From positions 11,415,796 through 11,479,795 of the forward strand of contig OZ021730.1 in NCBI GenBank assembly GCA_963978545.1: a DNA stretch of 64,000 nucleotides. The letters run 5' to 3'. Positions 18,821 to 29,769 of this stretch are shown here, one piece after another. The position numbers and the translations under genes are program-made. The stretch is from Linyphia triangularis (lineage: Eukaryota; Arthropoda; Arachnida; Araneae; Linyphiidae). Position 1 is the first letter of the stretch, and every line of letters begins with the position of its first letter. Under the pieces are notes generated by a model. The model searched no databases. It was not told where the DNA came from and saw only the letters and a list, made by a program, of their open reading frames with translations.

Positions 18821-21800
18821 TGGCTTCTTTTGTTTCTTGGAATTGTCGCGGTTTTAGGTCAAGGAAGGATGATGTGAAAAATATAATTTCCCTTTACCAT
18901 CCAGCATGTTTGGCACTTCAAGAAACTTTCTTGAATGATACTTATACATCTAAAATTCGTAGGTATAGTTGTATTAGAAAAGATGTTAGACGTGGTAATA
19001 CGGTGTCTGGAGGAGTATGCCTTTTTATTTCTCATGATTACCCCAGCACTGTACTCACACTACAGACATCTCTACAGGCTGTGGCTGTGAGACTTCATTT
19101 ACAGTCCCTTCTCACAGTCAGTTGCCTATACCTACCGCCACATGCTATCATCCGCCAAGAGGAGCTGAATAATCTGATAGACCAGCTTCCAGTGCCATTT
19201 TTACTGCTCGGTGACTTTAATGGACACAGTACTATGTGGGGTAATGATAATACGAACCCTCGTGGGAGACAGATTGAAAATATGTTATCTGATCACTGTC
19301 TCTGTCTCCTGAATAATGAGGAGAAAACCTATTTTCATGAACCCACTAGAACATTCCATTCACTTGACTTAGCCATTTGTTCCCCTATACTTTTGCCATA
19401 CTTGAATTTTGCTGTTGGGAGTGATTTACATAATAGTGATCACTTCCCTATTCTCATTTCGCACACAGGTAGTGGTAGCGTGAACATCCGTCTACCTACA
19501 TACAAATACCACAAAGCGAATTGGGACAGATTTACTGAGTTGGCTGTTATATCGGGAACAATGGTGGACAGTCAAGATGTTGATACTGCTGTCCAAAATG
19601 TCACTGAAGCAATTTTAAATGCTGCTGACTCCTCCATTCCTAAGACATCACCTAGAACACTGCGGCACTGTAAATCATACTGGAATGCAGACTGTCAGTC
19701 TGCATACAAGAAACAAAAGAAGCTATGGGGTATCTTCCGTAGATACCCAACTACAGGAAACCTTATCGCCTTTAAAAAGGCTAAGGCATTTGCTCGTAGA
19801 GTTAGACGTCAAAGTCAGAAGGATTCTTGGATAAGTTATGTATCTTCAATTACTTCTAAAACATCAAGCAAGCAGTCGTGGAAGAAGGTTAGAGCAGCCA
19901 ACGGTTTGTATCCGGAATATTCTTGTCCGATACTTCAAACCGGAGCTGCTGTGTTCTCTTCCCCTGAAGATATTGCTAACCTTATCGGTGAAACTTTTGA
20001 AAGTGTATCCAGTTCCGATTCTTATAGTCCTACATTTTTAGTGACTAAGAATCGTGCTGAACGGGCTGGAATTAATTTCAAGAGCAATATTGATTACTCC
20101 TACAACTGTGACCTTAAGATGTACGAATTGAAGAGTGCTTTATCTAAAGCACATAACACCAGTCCAGGTCCAGATGGGATCAGTTACCAAATGCTTCGCC
20201 ATTTAAGTCCAGATTCTCTTTTTAACATCCTTTTTCTCTTTAATAGAATCTGGAAGGAGAACATCTTTCCTACCTTGTGGCGGGAAGCTACTGTAATCCC
20301 CATTCTGAAGCCTGGAAAGGATCCCAAGGATCCTCTGAACTATCGACCGATAGCCTTAACGAGCTGCCTCTGTAAGACCTTTGAACGTATTGTAAACGCC
20401 CGACTCTCTTACATGTTGGAAAAAGATGGATGTATTTCACCTTTCCAGAGTGGATTCCGACGAGGACGGTCCACTCTTGATAACATCGCGAAACTAGAAA
20501 CAGATGTTCGCAATGCCTTTGTGCAGAGGAATCATCTAGTTTCAATCTTTTTCGACATTGAGAAGGCGTATGATCATACGTGGCGATATGGTATCCTGCA
20601 AACCTTATTTAATTTTGGTTTCAGGGGTAATCTACCTCTTTTTATTCAAAACTTTTTATCATCCCGGGTTTTTAGAGTTCGTATTGGAACTTCATTTTCT
20701 AATTATTTTAACCAATCTGAGGGAGTCCCTCAAGGTTGTGTTTTAAGCGTCACCCTTTTTAACCTTCACATTAGCAACATCCTTCATGTCCTTTCACCCT
20801 TTGTTCATGGAACTTTGTATGTTGATGACTTGCAAATCTCATGCCAAGGATCAAACATGCGCTTAATTGAACGTCAATTACAAACTGCTGTTAACAGACT
20901 TGTAGAATGGTGTGAACAAAACGGCCATACATTGTCACCATCTAAAAGCAGTTGCATCCACTTCTGTAGGAGGAGGGGTCTTCACCCTGACCCTGAAATC
21001 CACATACGCAATTCTCCCATCCCAGTTGTGAATCAGATAAGATACCTGGGAGTTATCTTTGACAATAAGTTAAATTTTCTCCCACATATTGTATACTTGC
21101 GCAAGAAGTGCGATAAATCGCTTAATATCCTCAAAGTACTTTCAAATACTTCTTGGGGTGCTGACCGCACTTCTTTGCTGCGTATCTACCAATCTGTAAT
21201 CTTATCTCGCATTGATTACGGATGTGTTGCGTATGGGTCTGCAGGAGTATCCCTTCTACGAAGGTTGGATACTGTCCATCACACTGCTGCCCGTATTTGT
21301 TCAGGTGCATTTCGCACTTCACCCATTGAAAGTCTGTTGACAGAGTGCAGTCTCCTTCCACTTGACTTGAGACGTAAAAAATTAAGCGCCAACTACTACT
21401 GTAGAATTATGTCTGATCCTTTTCACCCTTTACGTAAGTTGAGACTTGATGCCTATCTTGGTAGGTTATATGATTCTCGCCCATCGAACATCCGACCATT
21501 TTCTGAAAGAGCGAAATCCATCTTGTTGGATGCAGCTCTAAGTGACGTAGTTACCCAAACATTTACCACTCAATCCTTTCCACCGTGGGATATTCCATCT
21601 TTCCACTTTCTCAATCCATTTGCGATGTATTGCAAGGCAGACACTGCCCCAGAAATTTTTCAACAAATCTTTTGTGATCACCGCTCTCAGTATGCTGACT
21701 ATAAAGCAGTATTTACTGATGGATCCAAAGCAGGTGAACGTGTTGGCTGTGGTACTGTGTCCGACACATCCACAGTCGCTTTTACACTTCATAAATCCTG

Positions 21801-22500
21801 CTCGGTTTTCACTTCTGAGATGACAGCAATTTCTTGTGCACTGCTGCATATCTCACTCTGCCACAATCGCAAATTTTGTGTGTATACTGACAGTTTAAGC
21901 TCCTTGTCAAGTCTGGAGCAGGTTAAAACCAATAGCCATCCACTTGCTTTTGACATTTTGTCAAAGTTACACACACTTGAGAGGAAAGGGTTTACTATTT
22001 TGTTCTGCTGGGTACCTAGTCACATGGGAATTTCAGGAAATGAATTGGCTGATTCTGCTGCTAAAGCGGCTTCAATCCCGCTGCAACAGCCAGTTCCCTA
22101 CCAAGATATTAAGACTTCAATTCACAAGTTTATATTATCCTTACGTCAAGAAGCATGGGATTTGCAGGTTAATAACAAACTTCATTTTATCAAAAATCAT
22201 CTTCTTAAATGGCCAGTTAATCCATTGCGTCGGACAGATGTCAAACTGACTCGTCTGCGCATTGGTCACACCCGATTGACGCATCGACATCTATTGCTGG
22301 GAGAAGATCCACCTGTTTGCGATATTTGTCGTTGCGATCTTACTGTGGTTCATATTTTAATTTCTTGTCCTAAGTTTCAGACGCATCGTCTTAGGTTTTT
22401 TAAGAGTACCACTTTAAGTCTTCAGGATTTGATAGGGGAAACTCCCCATCCAAATCTTTTTGGTTTTTTAAGGTCAATCGGGTTTTTAAATCACATCTAG
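18820..22500 (+). CDS. LINE copy 2 ORF2: endonuclease-reverse transcriptase-RNase H, 1226 aa
   Basis: Same domain order and exact length as the ORF2 of copy 1. WNCRG, GDFNGH and SDHFP mark the endonuclease, YVDD the polymerase active site, FTDGSK and YTDS the RNase H, and CDICRC...H...C the terminal finger. Uninterrupted, with no lost catalytic residue seen. It is closer to copy 3 than to copy 1, which suggests at least two sublineages active here. Confidence 0.95.
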   Translation: MASFVSWNCRGFRSRKDDVKNIISLYHPACLALQETFLNDTYTSKIRRYSCIRKDVRRGNTVSGGVCLFISHDYPSTVLTLQTSLQAVAVRLHLQSLLTVSCLYLPPHAIIRQEELNNLIDQLPVPFLLLGDFNGHSTMWGNDNTNPRGRQIENMLSDHCLCLLNNEEKTYFHEPTRTFHSLDLAICSPILLPYLNFAVGSDLHNSDHFPILISHTGSGSVNIRLPTYKYHKANWDRFTELAVISGTMVDSQDVDTAVQNVTEAILNAADSSIPKTSPRTLRHCKSYWNADCQSAYKKQKKLWGIFRRYPTTGNLIAFKKAKAFARRVRRQSQKDSWISYVSSITSKTSSKQSWKKVRAANGLYPEYSCPILQTGAAVFSSPEDIANLIGETFESVSSSDSYSPTFLVTKNRAERAGINFKSNIDYSYNCDLKMYELKSALSKAHNTSPGPDGISYQMLRHLSPDSLFNILFLFNRIWKENIFPTLWREATVIPILKPGKDPKDPLNYRPIALTSCLCKTFERIVNARLSYMLEKDGCISPFQSGFRRGRSTLDNIAKLETDVRNAFVQRNHLVSIFFDIEKAYDHTWRYGILQTLFNFGFRGNLPLFIQNFLSSRVFRVRIGTSFSNYFNQSEGVPQGCVLSVTLFNLHISNILHVLSPFVHGTLYVDDLQISCQGSNMRLIERQLQTAVNRLVEWCEQNGHTLSPSKSSCIHFCRRRGLHPDPEIHIRNSPIPVVNQIRYLGVIFDNKLNFLPHIVYLRKKCDKSLNILKVLSNTSWGADRTSLLRIYQSVILSRIDYGCVAYGSAGVSLLRRLDTVHHTAARICSGAFRTSPIESLLTECSLLPLDLRRKKLSANYYCRIMSDPFHPLRKLRLDAYLGRLYDSRPSNIRPFSERAKSILLDAALSDVVTQTFTTQSFPPWDIPSFHFLNPFAMYCKADTAPEIFQQIFCDHRSQYADYKAVFTDGSKAGERVGCGTVSDTSTVAFTLHKSCSVFTSEMTAISCALLHISLCHNRKFCVYTDSLSSLSSLEQVKTNSHPLAFDILSKLHTLERKGFTILFCWVPSHMGISGNELADSAAKAASIPLQQPVPYQDIKTSIHKFILSLRQEAWDLQVNNKLHFIKNHLLKWPVNPLRRTDVKLTRLRIGHTRLTHRHLLLGEDPPVCDICRCDLTVVHILISCPKFQTHRLRFFKSTTLSLQDLIGETPHPNLFGFLRSIGFLNHI

Positions 22501-23342
22501 TTTTTTAAACATATCCATTTTTAAAACTTTATTAATATCTTCATCATTTTAGAAATGTGTTTTTAACATTCTTAAATTATATTATGTCACCTCTCATCAT
22601 ATTTATAATTCATCTTCCATCCTAGTTCTTTTTATCTTTTGTTTTGGCGCAGCATGGCCCTTGTGTTGCCTTTGCGCCATAAAAAGCTCAAACAAACAAA
22701 CAAACAAACAAACCCTCAGGGGGTTTACTTTCTTTAAGTAAACACGGGCGTCACAACCCAGGTGCCCCAGTGATCTAACCTTCGTCTGTTTGTACCTTCT
22801 CATTTTGGGTTTCATATTTATCGTTTACTTCTTTCTTCCCTCGTTGTGGTTACCTCTTCAGAGGTGAGGGCTCCCCTTGAGAAGCTTTGTGCCCCTCTGT
22901 TGCCATCAGCTTCTCTCGGGGATTAAATCACCCACGTGTTTGCCGTGCGTGGAGACCCGTGTCTTTGGAAAGGGGGATCCTGGTAGTTGAGGGGCGACAT
23001 ACTGCCCCAATACACTGCTTTGGCCCTGGCTTCAGATAAACGGGAGGTGCACATTGGTCCCGTGTGCATCAATCGGCTGGTCGTCCGACTTCGTCGGCGG
23101 CTAGGGATCAAGCGTTCGACTCGTCTGCTGGGAATCTCGTTAAGGGTGGAGGCTTCTTCAGGGATGGACTGCTTGCGTATAGGCACTGGTTAACCCGATA
23201 GAGTCATGCTGTGCGTAACAGTTCTGTTGATATTTTGTTTTCTTTTATGATTTTTGTTGCTTGCCGGCAGGCTCTATCCCCGATAATGAGGACTCCATGG
23301 TGGGTGGGACTCTAGTGCCCGAATTCTCATTTCATTTCTCTT

Positions 23343-24504
23343 ATGGCAAGTAAATCTTTTTTCTCTCCTCCCCCTCGTGGGGAGCAACAAGGTCATGTAC
23401 TAGCAGCAAAATATTTTATTATTAAAAGATTAGAAGGCTCTTTTGAGAAGGTTTCTCCCTTCTTAATTGAAAAGGCACTGAAGTCTTACGTTGGAGAGGT
23501 TGCTTCAGTTAAGAAACTAAAGGTCTGGCGACTTATTAATTGAAGTCAAAAACACCAACCAAGTGGAGAGTATTTTGAAGATTGAAGTTTTCGGTACTTT
23601 CCCAGTGACTGTGACTGCACATGCGTCACTTAATAAATCTCGTGGGGTAATATCCGAATCTGATCTCTATCATACTACTGAGGAGGAGATTTTGGATCAT
23701 TTGCGTGATCAGCAAGTTTCAGCTGTTTACCGTATAACCATACGGAAAGATGGCAATATATTACCAACTAAACATCTCATACTGACTTTTGACAGGCCAA
23801 CGCTGCCAACACACGTGAAAGCCGGGTATCTGAATTGTAAAATCCGACCGTACATACCTAATCCACTTCGCTGCTTTAAGTGCCAGAGATATGGACATTC
23901 CCAAACGGCTTGCCGCGGGAAAATTGAAATCTGCGCACGTTGTGCAGGAAGTGGCCATGGTAGTTCTGGTTGCACTGCACCTGAAAAGTGTGTGAATTGT
24001 GAAGGCACACACCCATCTTTCTTCCGCAAATGTCCACAGTTTGTGATGGAGAAAGAAATTCAGACTGTACGTGCCAATCAAAACGTATCGTACTTCGAGG
24101 CGAAAAAACAAGTTGAAGCTCGGACTCCACGTGTGGGCGTAGCATATGCTGATGCTTGCAAAAAGTCAGTATGCAGCCAAAGCACTCAAACTGAACCACT
24201 TAGCTTGTCACATAACAAATTACCCCAACGTAGCTTGTCACATACCAAATTACCATCACGACCATCTTCTTCGGAAAGTACCGGAAAACCGATTCTTCTA
24301 AAAAAATCACTTGCAAAGTCAAAGGCACTTCAGGCAATTAAATTGAAGTCAGCAAAGGTTGGCGTTCCTCGAGGGAAACTTGCCAATCCTTTTAGTATCC
24401 TCGATTCACATAATGACTCAGATGAGGTAAGACTTTACATATCTGATGATGAGGAGTGTTTTGAAGATCCTGACCCCACTTTCAACATATCTGTAAATAG
24501 TTAA
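23343..24504 (+). pseudogene. LINE copy 3 ORF1, frameshifted
   Basis: The frame from the ATG at 23343 ends at 23543. The rest of the protein reads in another frame (23563-24504). Comparison with copies 1 and 2 places a one-base insertion near 23522, where the others read AAGTCTGG. The downstream part keeps the three zinc knuckles and a short internal duplication (a repeated LPQRS/LPSRP-type segment near 24190-24260) that the other copies lack. It still ends TAATG at the ORF2 start. Confidence 0.9.
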
Positions 24505-27500
24505 TGGCTTCTTTTGTTTCTTGGAACTGTCGCGGTTTTAGGTCTAGGAAGAATGATGTTAAGAACATCGTTTCTACTTACCATCCAGCATGTTTGGCCC
24601 TTCAAGAAACTTTCTTGAAGGATACTTATACATCTAAGATCCGTAGGTATAGTTGCATTAGGAAAGATGTTACCCGTGGTAATACAGTGTCTGGAGGAGT
24701 ATGTCTTTTTATTTCTCATGATTTTCCCAGCACTGTACTCACACTACGCACATCTCTACAGGCTGTGGCTGCGAGACTTCATTTTCAGTCCCTTCTCACA
24801 GTCTGTTGCATTTACCTACCGCCACATGCTATCATCCGCCAAGAGGAGCTAAATGATCTGATAGACCAGCTTCCAGCTCCATTTCTATTGCTTGGTGACC
24901 TTAATGGACACAGTACTATGTGGGGTAATGATAATACGAACCCTCGTGGGAGACAGATTGAAAAGTTGTTATCTGATCACTGTCTCTGTCTCCTGAATAA
25001 TGAGGAGAAAACCTATTTTCATGAACCCACTAGAACATTCCATTCACTTGACTTAGCCATTTGTTCCCCTATACTTTTGCCATATTTGAATTTTGCTGTT
25101 GGAAGTGATCTACACAACAGTGATCACTTCCCTGTCCTCATTTCCCATGCAGGTAGTAGCGTGACCAACCGCCTACCTACTTACATATACAATAGGGCAA
25201 ATTGGGACAAATTTTCTGAATTGGCTGTTATAACGGGAACAATGGTGAACAGTGAGGATGTTGATACTGCTGTCCAAAATGTCACTGAAGCAATTTTAAA
25301 TGCTGCAGACTCCTCTATTCCTAAGACATCACCTAGAACACTGCGACACTGTAAACCATACTGGAATGCAGACTGTCAATCTGCATACAAGAAACAAAAG
25401 AAGCTATGGGGTATCTTCCGCAGATACCCAACTACAGGAAACCTTATCGCCTTTAAAATGGCTAAGGCATTTGCTCGTAGAGTCAGACGTCAGAGTCAGA
25501 AGGATTCTTGGATAAGTTATGTATCTTCAATTACTTCTAAAACATCAAGCAAGCAGTTGTGGAAGAAGGTTAGAGCAGCCAACGGTTTGTATCCGGAATA
25601 TTCTTGTCCGATACTTCAAACCGGAGCTGCTGTGTTCTCTTCCCCTGAAGATATTGCTAACCTTATCGGTGAAACTTTTGAAAGAGTATCCAGTTCCGAT
25701 TCTTATAGTTCTACTTTTCTATTGACTAAGAATCGTGCTGAACGGACTGGAATTAACTTCAAAAGCAAGATTGAATATTCCTACAACTGTGACCTTCGGA
25801 TGTACGCGCTTTATCTAAAGCCCATAACACCAGTCCAGGTCCAGATGGGATCAGTTACCAAATGCTTCGCCATTTAAGTCCAGATTCTCTTTTTAACATT
25901 CTTTTTCTCTTTAATAGAATCTGGAAGGAGAACATCTTTCCTACGTTGTGGCGGGAAGCTACTGTAATCCCCATTCTGAAACCTGGAAAGGATCCCAAGG
26001 ATCCTCTGAACTATCGACCGATAGCCTTAACGAGCTGCCTCTGTAAGACCTTTGAACGTATTGTAAACGCCCGACTCTCTTACATGTTGGAAAAAGATGG
26101 ATGTATTTCACCTTTTCAGAGTGGATTCCTACGAGGACGGTCCACTCTTGATAACATCGTGAAACTAGAAACAGGTGTCCGTAATGCCTTTGTGCAAAGG
26201 AATCATCTAGTTTCAATCTTTTTCGACATTGAGAAGGCGTATGACCATACGTGGCGATATGGTATCCTGCAAACCCTATTTAAATTTGGTTTTAGGGGTA
26301 ATCTTCCCCTTTTTATTCAAAACTTTTTATCATCTCGTGTTTTTAGAGTTCGAATTGGAACTTCTTTTTCTAATTATTTTAATCAATCTGAAGGAGTTCC
26401 TCAAGGTTGCGTTTTAAGTGTCACCCTTTTTAACCTTCACATCAGTAACATCCTTCATGTGCTTTCACCCTTTGTTCATGGAACTTTGTATGTTGATGAT
26501 TTGCAAATCTCATGCCAAGGATCAAACATGCGCTTAATTGAACGTCAATTACAAACTGCTGTTAACAGACTTGTAGAATGGTGTGAACAAAACGGTCATA
26601 CATTGTCACCATCTAAAAGCAGTTGCATCCACTTCTGTAGGAGGAGGGGTCTTCACCCTGACCCTGAAATTCACATACGCAATTCTCCCATCCCAGTTGT
26701 GAATCAGATAAGATACTTGGGAGTCATTTTCGACAGCAAGTTGAATTTTCTCCCACATATTTTATACTTGCGCAAGAAGTGCGATAGGTCGCTTAATATC
26801 CTCAAAGTACTCTCAAATACTTCTTGGGGTGCTGACCGCACTTCTTTGCTGCGTATTTACCAATCTGTAATTTTATCTCGCATTGATTATGGATGTGTTG
26901 CGTATGGGTCTGCAGGAGTATCCCTTCTACGAAGATTGGATACTGTCCATCACACTGCTGCCCGTATTTGTTCAGGTGCATTTCGCACTTCACCCATTGA
27001 AAGTCTGTTGACAGAGTGTAGTCTACTTCCACTTGACTTGAGACGGAAAAAATTAAGCTCCAACTACTACTGTAGAATTATGTCTGATCTTTTTCACCCT
27101 TTACGTAAGTTGAGACTTGATGCTTATCTTGGTAGGTTATATGATGCTCGTCCATCTAACGTCCGACCACTTTCTGAAAGAGCGAAATCCATCTTGATGG
27201 ATGCAGCTCTAAGTGACGTAGTTACCCAAACATTTATCACTCAATCATTTCCACCGTGGGATATTCCATCCTTCCACTTTCTCAATCCATTTGCGATGTA
27301 TTGCAAGGCAGACACTGCCCCAGAAATTATGCAACAAATCTTTTGTGATCACCGCTCTCAGTATGCTGACTATGAAGCAGTATTTACTGATGGATCCAAA
27401 GCAGGTGAACGTGTTGGCTGTGGTACTGTGTCCGACACATCCACAGTCGCTTTTACACTTCATAAATCCTGCTCGGTTTTCACTTCTGAGATGACAGCAA

Positions 27501-28168
27501 TTTCTTGTGCACTGCTGCATATCTCACTCTGCAACAATCGCAAATTTTGTGTGTATACTGACAGTTTAAGCTCCCTGTCAAGTCTGGAGCACTTTAAGAC
27601 CTATAGTCATCCAATTGCTTTTGACATATTTTCAAAATTACACACACTTGAGAGGAAAGGATTTACTATATTGTTCTGCTGGGTTCCTAGTCACATGGCA
27701 ATTTCAGGAAATGAATTGGCTGATTCTGCTGCAAAGGCGGCTTCAACCCCGCTGCAGCAGCCAGTTCCCTACCAAGATATTAAGACATCAATTCACAAGT
27801 TCATATTATCCTTACGTCAAGAAGCATGGGATTTGCAAACTAACAACAAACTCCATACCATCAAAAATCATCTTCTTTGGCCAGTTAATCCTATGCGTCG
27901 GACAGATGTCAAACTGACTCGTCTGCGCATTGGTCATACCCGATTGACGCATCGACACCTATTGCTGGGAGAAGACCCACCTGTTTGCGATACTTGTCGT
28001 TGCGATCTTTCTGTGGCTCATATTTTAATTTCTTGTCCAAAGTTTCAGTCACATCGTCTTAGGTTTTTTAAATGTACCAATTTAAGTCTTCAAGATTTGA
28101 TTGGGGAAACTCCCCATCCAAATCTTTTTGCATTTTTAAGATCAATCGGGTTTTTAAATCACATCTAG
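24504..28168 (+). pseudogene. LINE copy 3 ORF2, frameshifted in the linker before RT
   Basis: The endonuclease part reads to 25877 and the RT-RNaseH part is open from before 25862 in another frame. Near 25806, just after ATGTAC, the copy has a net loss of ten bases relative to copies 1 and 2. The endonuclease, YVDD and RNase H motifs are otherwise preserved, and a lysine codon is missing near 27876. The copy cannot make a full ORF2 protein. Confidence 0.9.
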
Positions 28169-28375
28169 TGTTTTAAACATATCCATTTTTAAAATTTTAT
28201 TAACATCTTTATTTTAGAAATGTGATTTTAACATTCTTAAATTATATTCTGTCACCTCTCATCATATTTATAATTCATCTTCCATCCTAGTTTTTCTTTT
28301 ATCTTTTGTTTTGGCGCAGCATGGCCCTTGTGTTGCCTTTGCGCCATAAAACCTCAATAAACAAACAAACAAACA

Positions 28376-28751
28376 TCCGACTTGGAGACTACCACCCCTT
28401 CTCAGTGTGTATCCTCACTCCTTTTGTATCCTAATCTCCCCGTATTTAAACTTTCCAAAAAGTCAAAGTTTCAATTTAATCATTCTAATTCTAATAATAA
28501 ATTGTTCTAAACCTTCTATACATGTGATTTCCGTTTGCATATTAACAGCGGTCAATACCCTATCGCCTTCCTAATCCGTGTTAGTGCCTTAGATTCGATA
28601 AGAGCACGTTGGAACATTCAGTTTCCCGATAAATACTTTAATCTGCAAAGTCCAACTTAAAGCCAATATCTCCGAATTAAAAACAACAACCAAAGGATGA
28701 AAAATAATAACTGTTGATTGCTTCTATAATTAAAAGAGTAGCAATCCAACA
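28376..28751 (-). repeat. 3' LTR of the Gypsy element
   Basis: About 376 bases matching 61121-61495 at roughly 96%. On the minus strand it starts TGTTGGATTGCT and ends AAGTCGGA, so the usual CA end is not evident and the boundary may be off by one or two bases. Differences between the LTRs show the insertion is not brand new. Confidence 0.92.
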
Positions 28752-28772
28752 AATATTTCCCCTTTCCCTCTA
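28752..28772 (-). other. Polypurine tract
   Basis: On the minus strand AGAGGGAAAGGGGAAATATT lies immediately before the TGTTGG start of the 3' LTR, as expected for the plus-strand primer of an LTR element. Confidence 0.75.
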
Positions 28773-28879
28773 AAAAAAAAATTGATTAATTTTTTTTTTT
28801 GTAAATACCAAAGAACACAAAAAAAAAACCCCGTTTTTTTTTCTTTTCTAAATTGATATTACCAACAAAGATTGCTGCA

Positions 28880-28881
<2 letters not shown>

Positions 28882-28936
<55 letters not shown>
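28882..28936. repeat. (TC)n microsatellite
   Basis: About 27 TC units in the 3' untranslated part of the LTR element, between the 3' LTR and env. Confidence 0.95.
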
Positions 28937-28938
<2 letters not shown>

Positions 28939-29769
28939 CTCTCCAACACAAAGAAAAATACATAATCCAGCCTTACCATATCTTGAGTATAGTTGGTAAA
29001 CAAAGAAAGATAAAGAAGACATTATCAGTACAAAATATAGCGTATTGTCATAAACTACTACACGTCATAAATTAATTGTTTGAGAACAGTAAAATACCAC
29101 ATTACTGTGAATTACTTAAATGACACATTAATACAAAAAGAAAATAAAGAACATCAAATATATAAAAGAAAAATAAACTTCTAAGAAGTCCTATTTCCAG
29201 ATTAGCAGTATTTTGCATCAAATCTAAATAATTCAGATTTAACAAAATTTCTTAACTCTCAGGCTTTAATTCCAAATTTCATAATTAAATAATTATTTCT
29301 TCTAATTGTAACAAAAGAAACTCTGGAAATAAGTTCCCTTGAAAACACACTAAACTATATTGTCAGACGTACAATTGGTTATAAAAGACACCACCACCTG
29401 AAACTAAAAGTATATTTAAGATCCCTAACTTAAGAAAAAAAATATAGTGTAAAGACAATGATGCCCCATACAGATCTCCTAAGGGAAAAATACGTCTGGA
29501 TGTACTATGCACCAATCAATAAAAAAAACATTTCCGTAGGAAGTTTAAAATAAATGAGTAACCTATATAGCTTCCGATAACTATTAAACTTTCCTGGTCA
29601 ACCTATATGTATTGAAAACTCTCGGTATAGTTGCTTACTACCTAGAAAAGACACCTATCTGAAAAATCACCAAAAGAAGAGTGGTGATAATATATATATA
29701 TAACTACATTTTGCTAATAAAAAGAGATATTTCAAACAGATTATAGCATTGCATTAATGGAAAAAAAAA
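28937..29769. other. 3' untranslated region of the LTR element
   Basis: AT-rich, without a supported frame on either strand. It lies between the env stop and the polypurine tract. Confidence 0.5.

Larger units (their letters stand above)
17044..22712 (+). mobile_element. LINE copy 2, full length, both ORFs open
   Basis: Same family as 2415-8098: terminal hairpin, conserved leader, zinc-knuckle ORF1, EN-RT-RNaseH ORF2, 3' stem-loop at about 22645-22680 and an (AAAC)n tail. The tail runs straight into the first base of copy 3, so the 3' target-site duplication cannot be seen. The intact ORFs suggest a young insertion. Confidence 0.93.
22713..28375 (+). mobile_element. LINE copy 3, full length but defective
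   Basis: It begins exactly where the AAAC tail of copy 2 ends and finishes in its own AAAC tail at the edge of the LTR element. ORF1 and ORF2 each carry a frame-breaking lesion. Leader, 3' stem-loop (about 28313-28348) and tail are complete. Confidence 0.92.

Noticed and set aside
28372..28375. Target-site duplication AACA for the LTR element
   Set aside because: AACA is also part of the LTR end itself (present at the inner end of the 3' LTR), and the other outer flank is CTAC.
28786..29022. Minus-strand frame with an RERERE run
   Set aside because: Translation of the (TC)n microsatellite.
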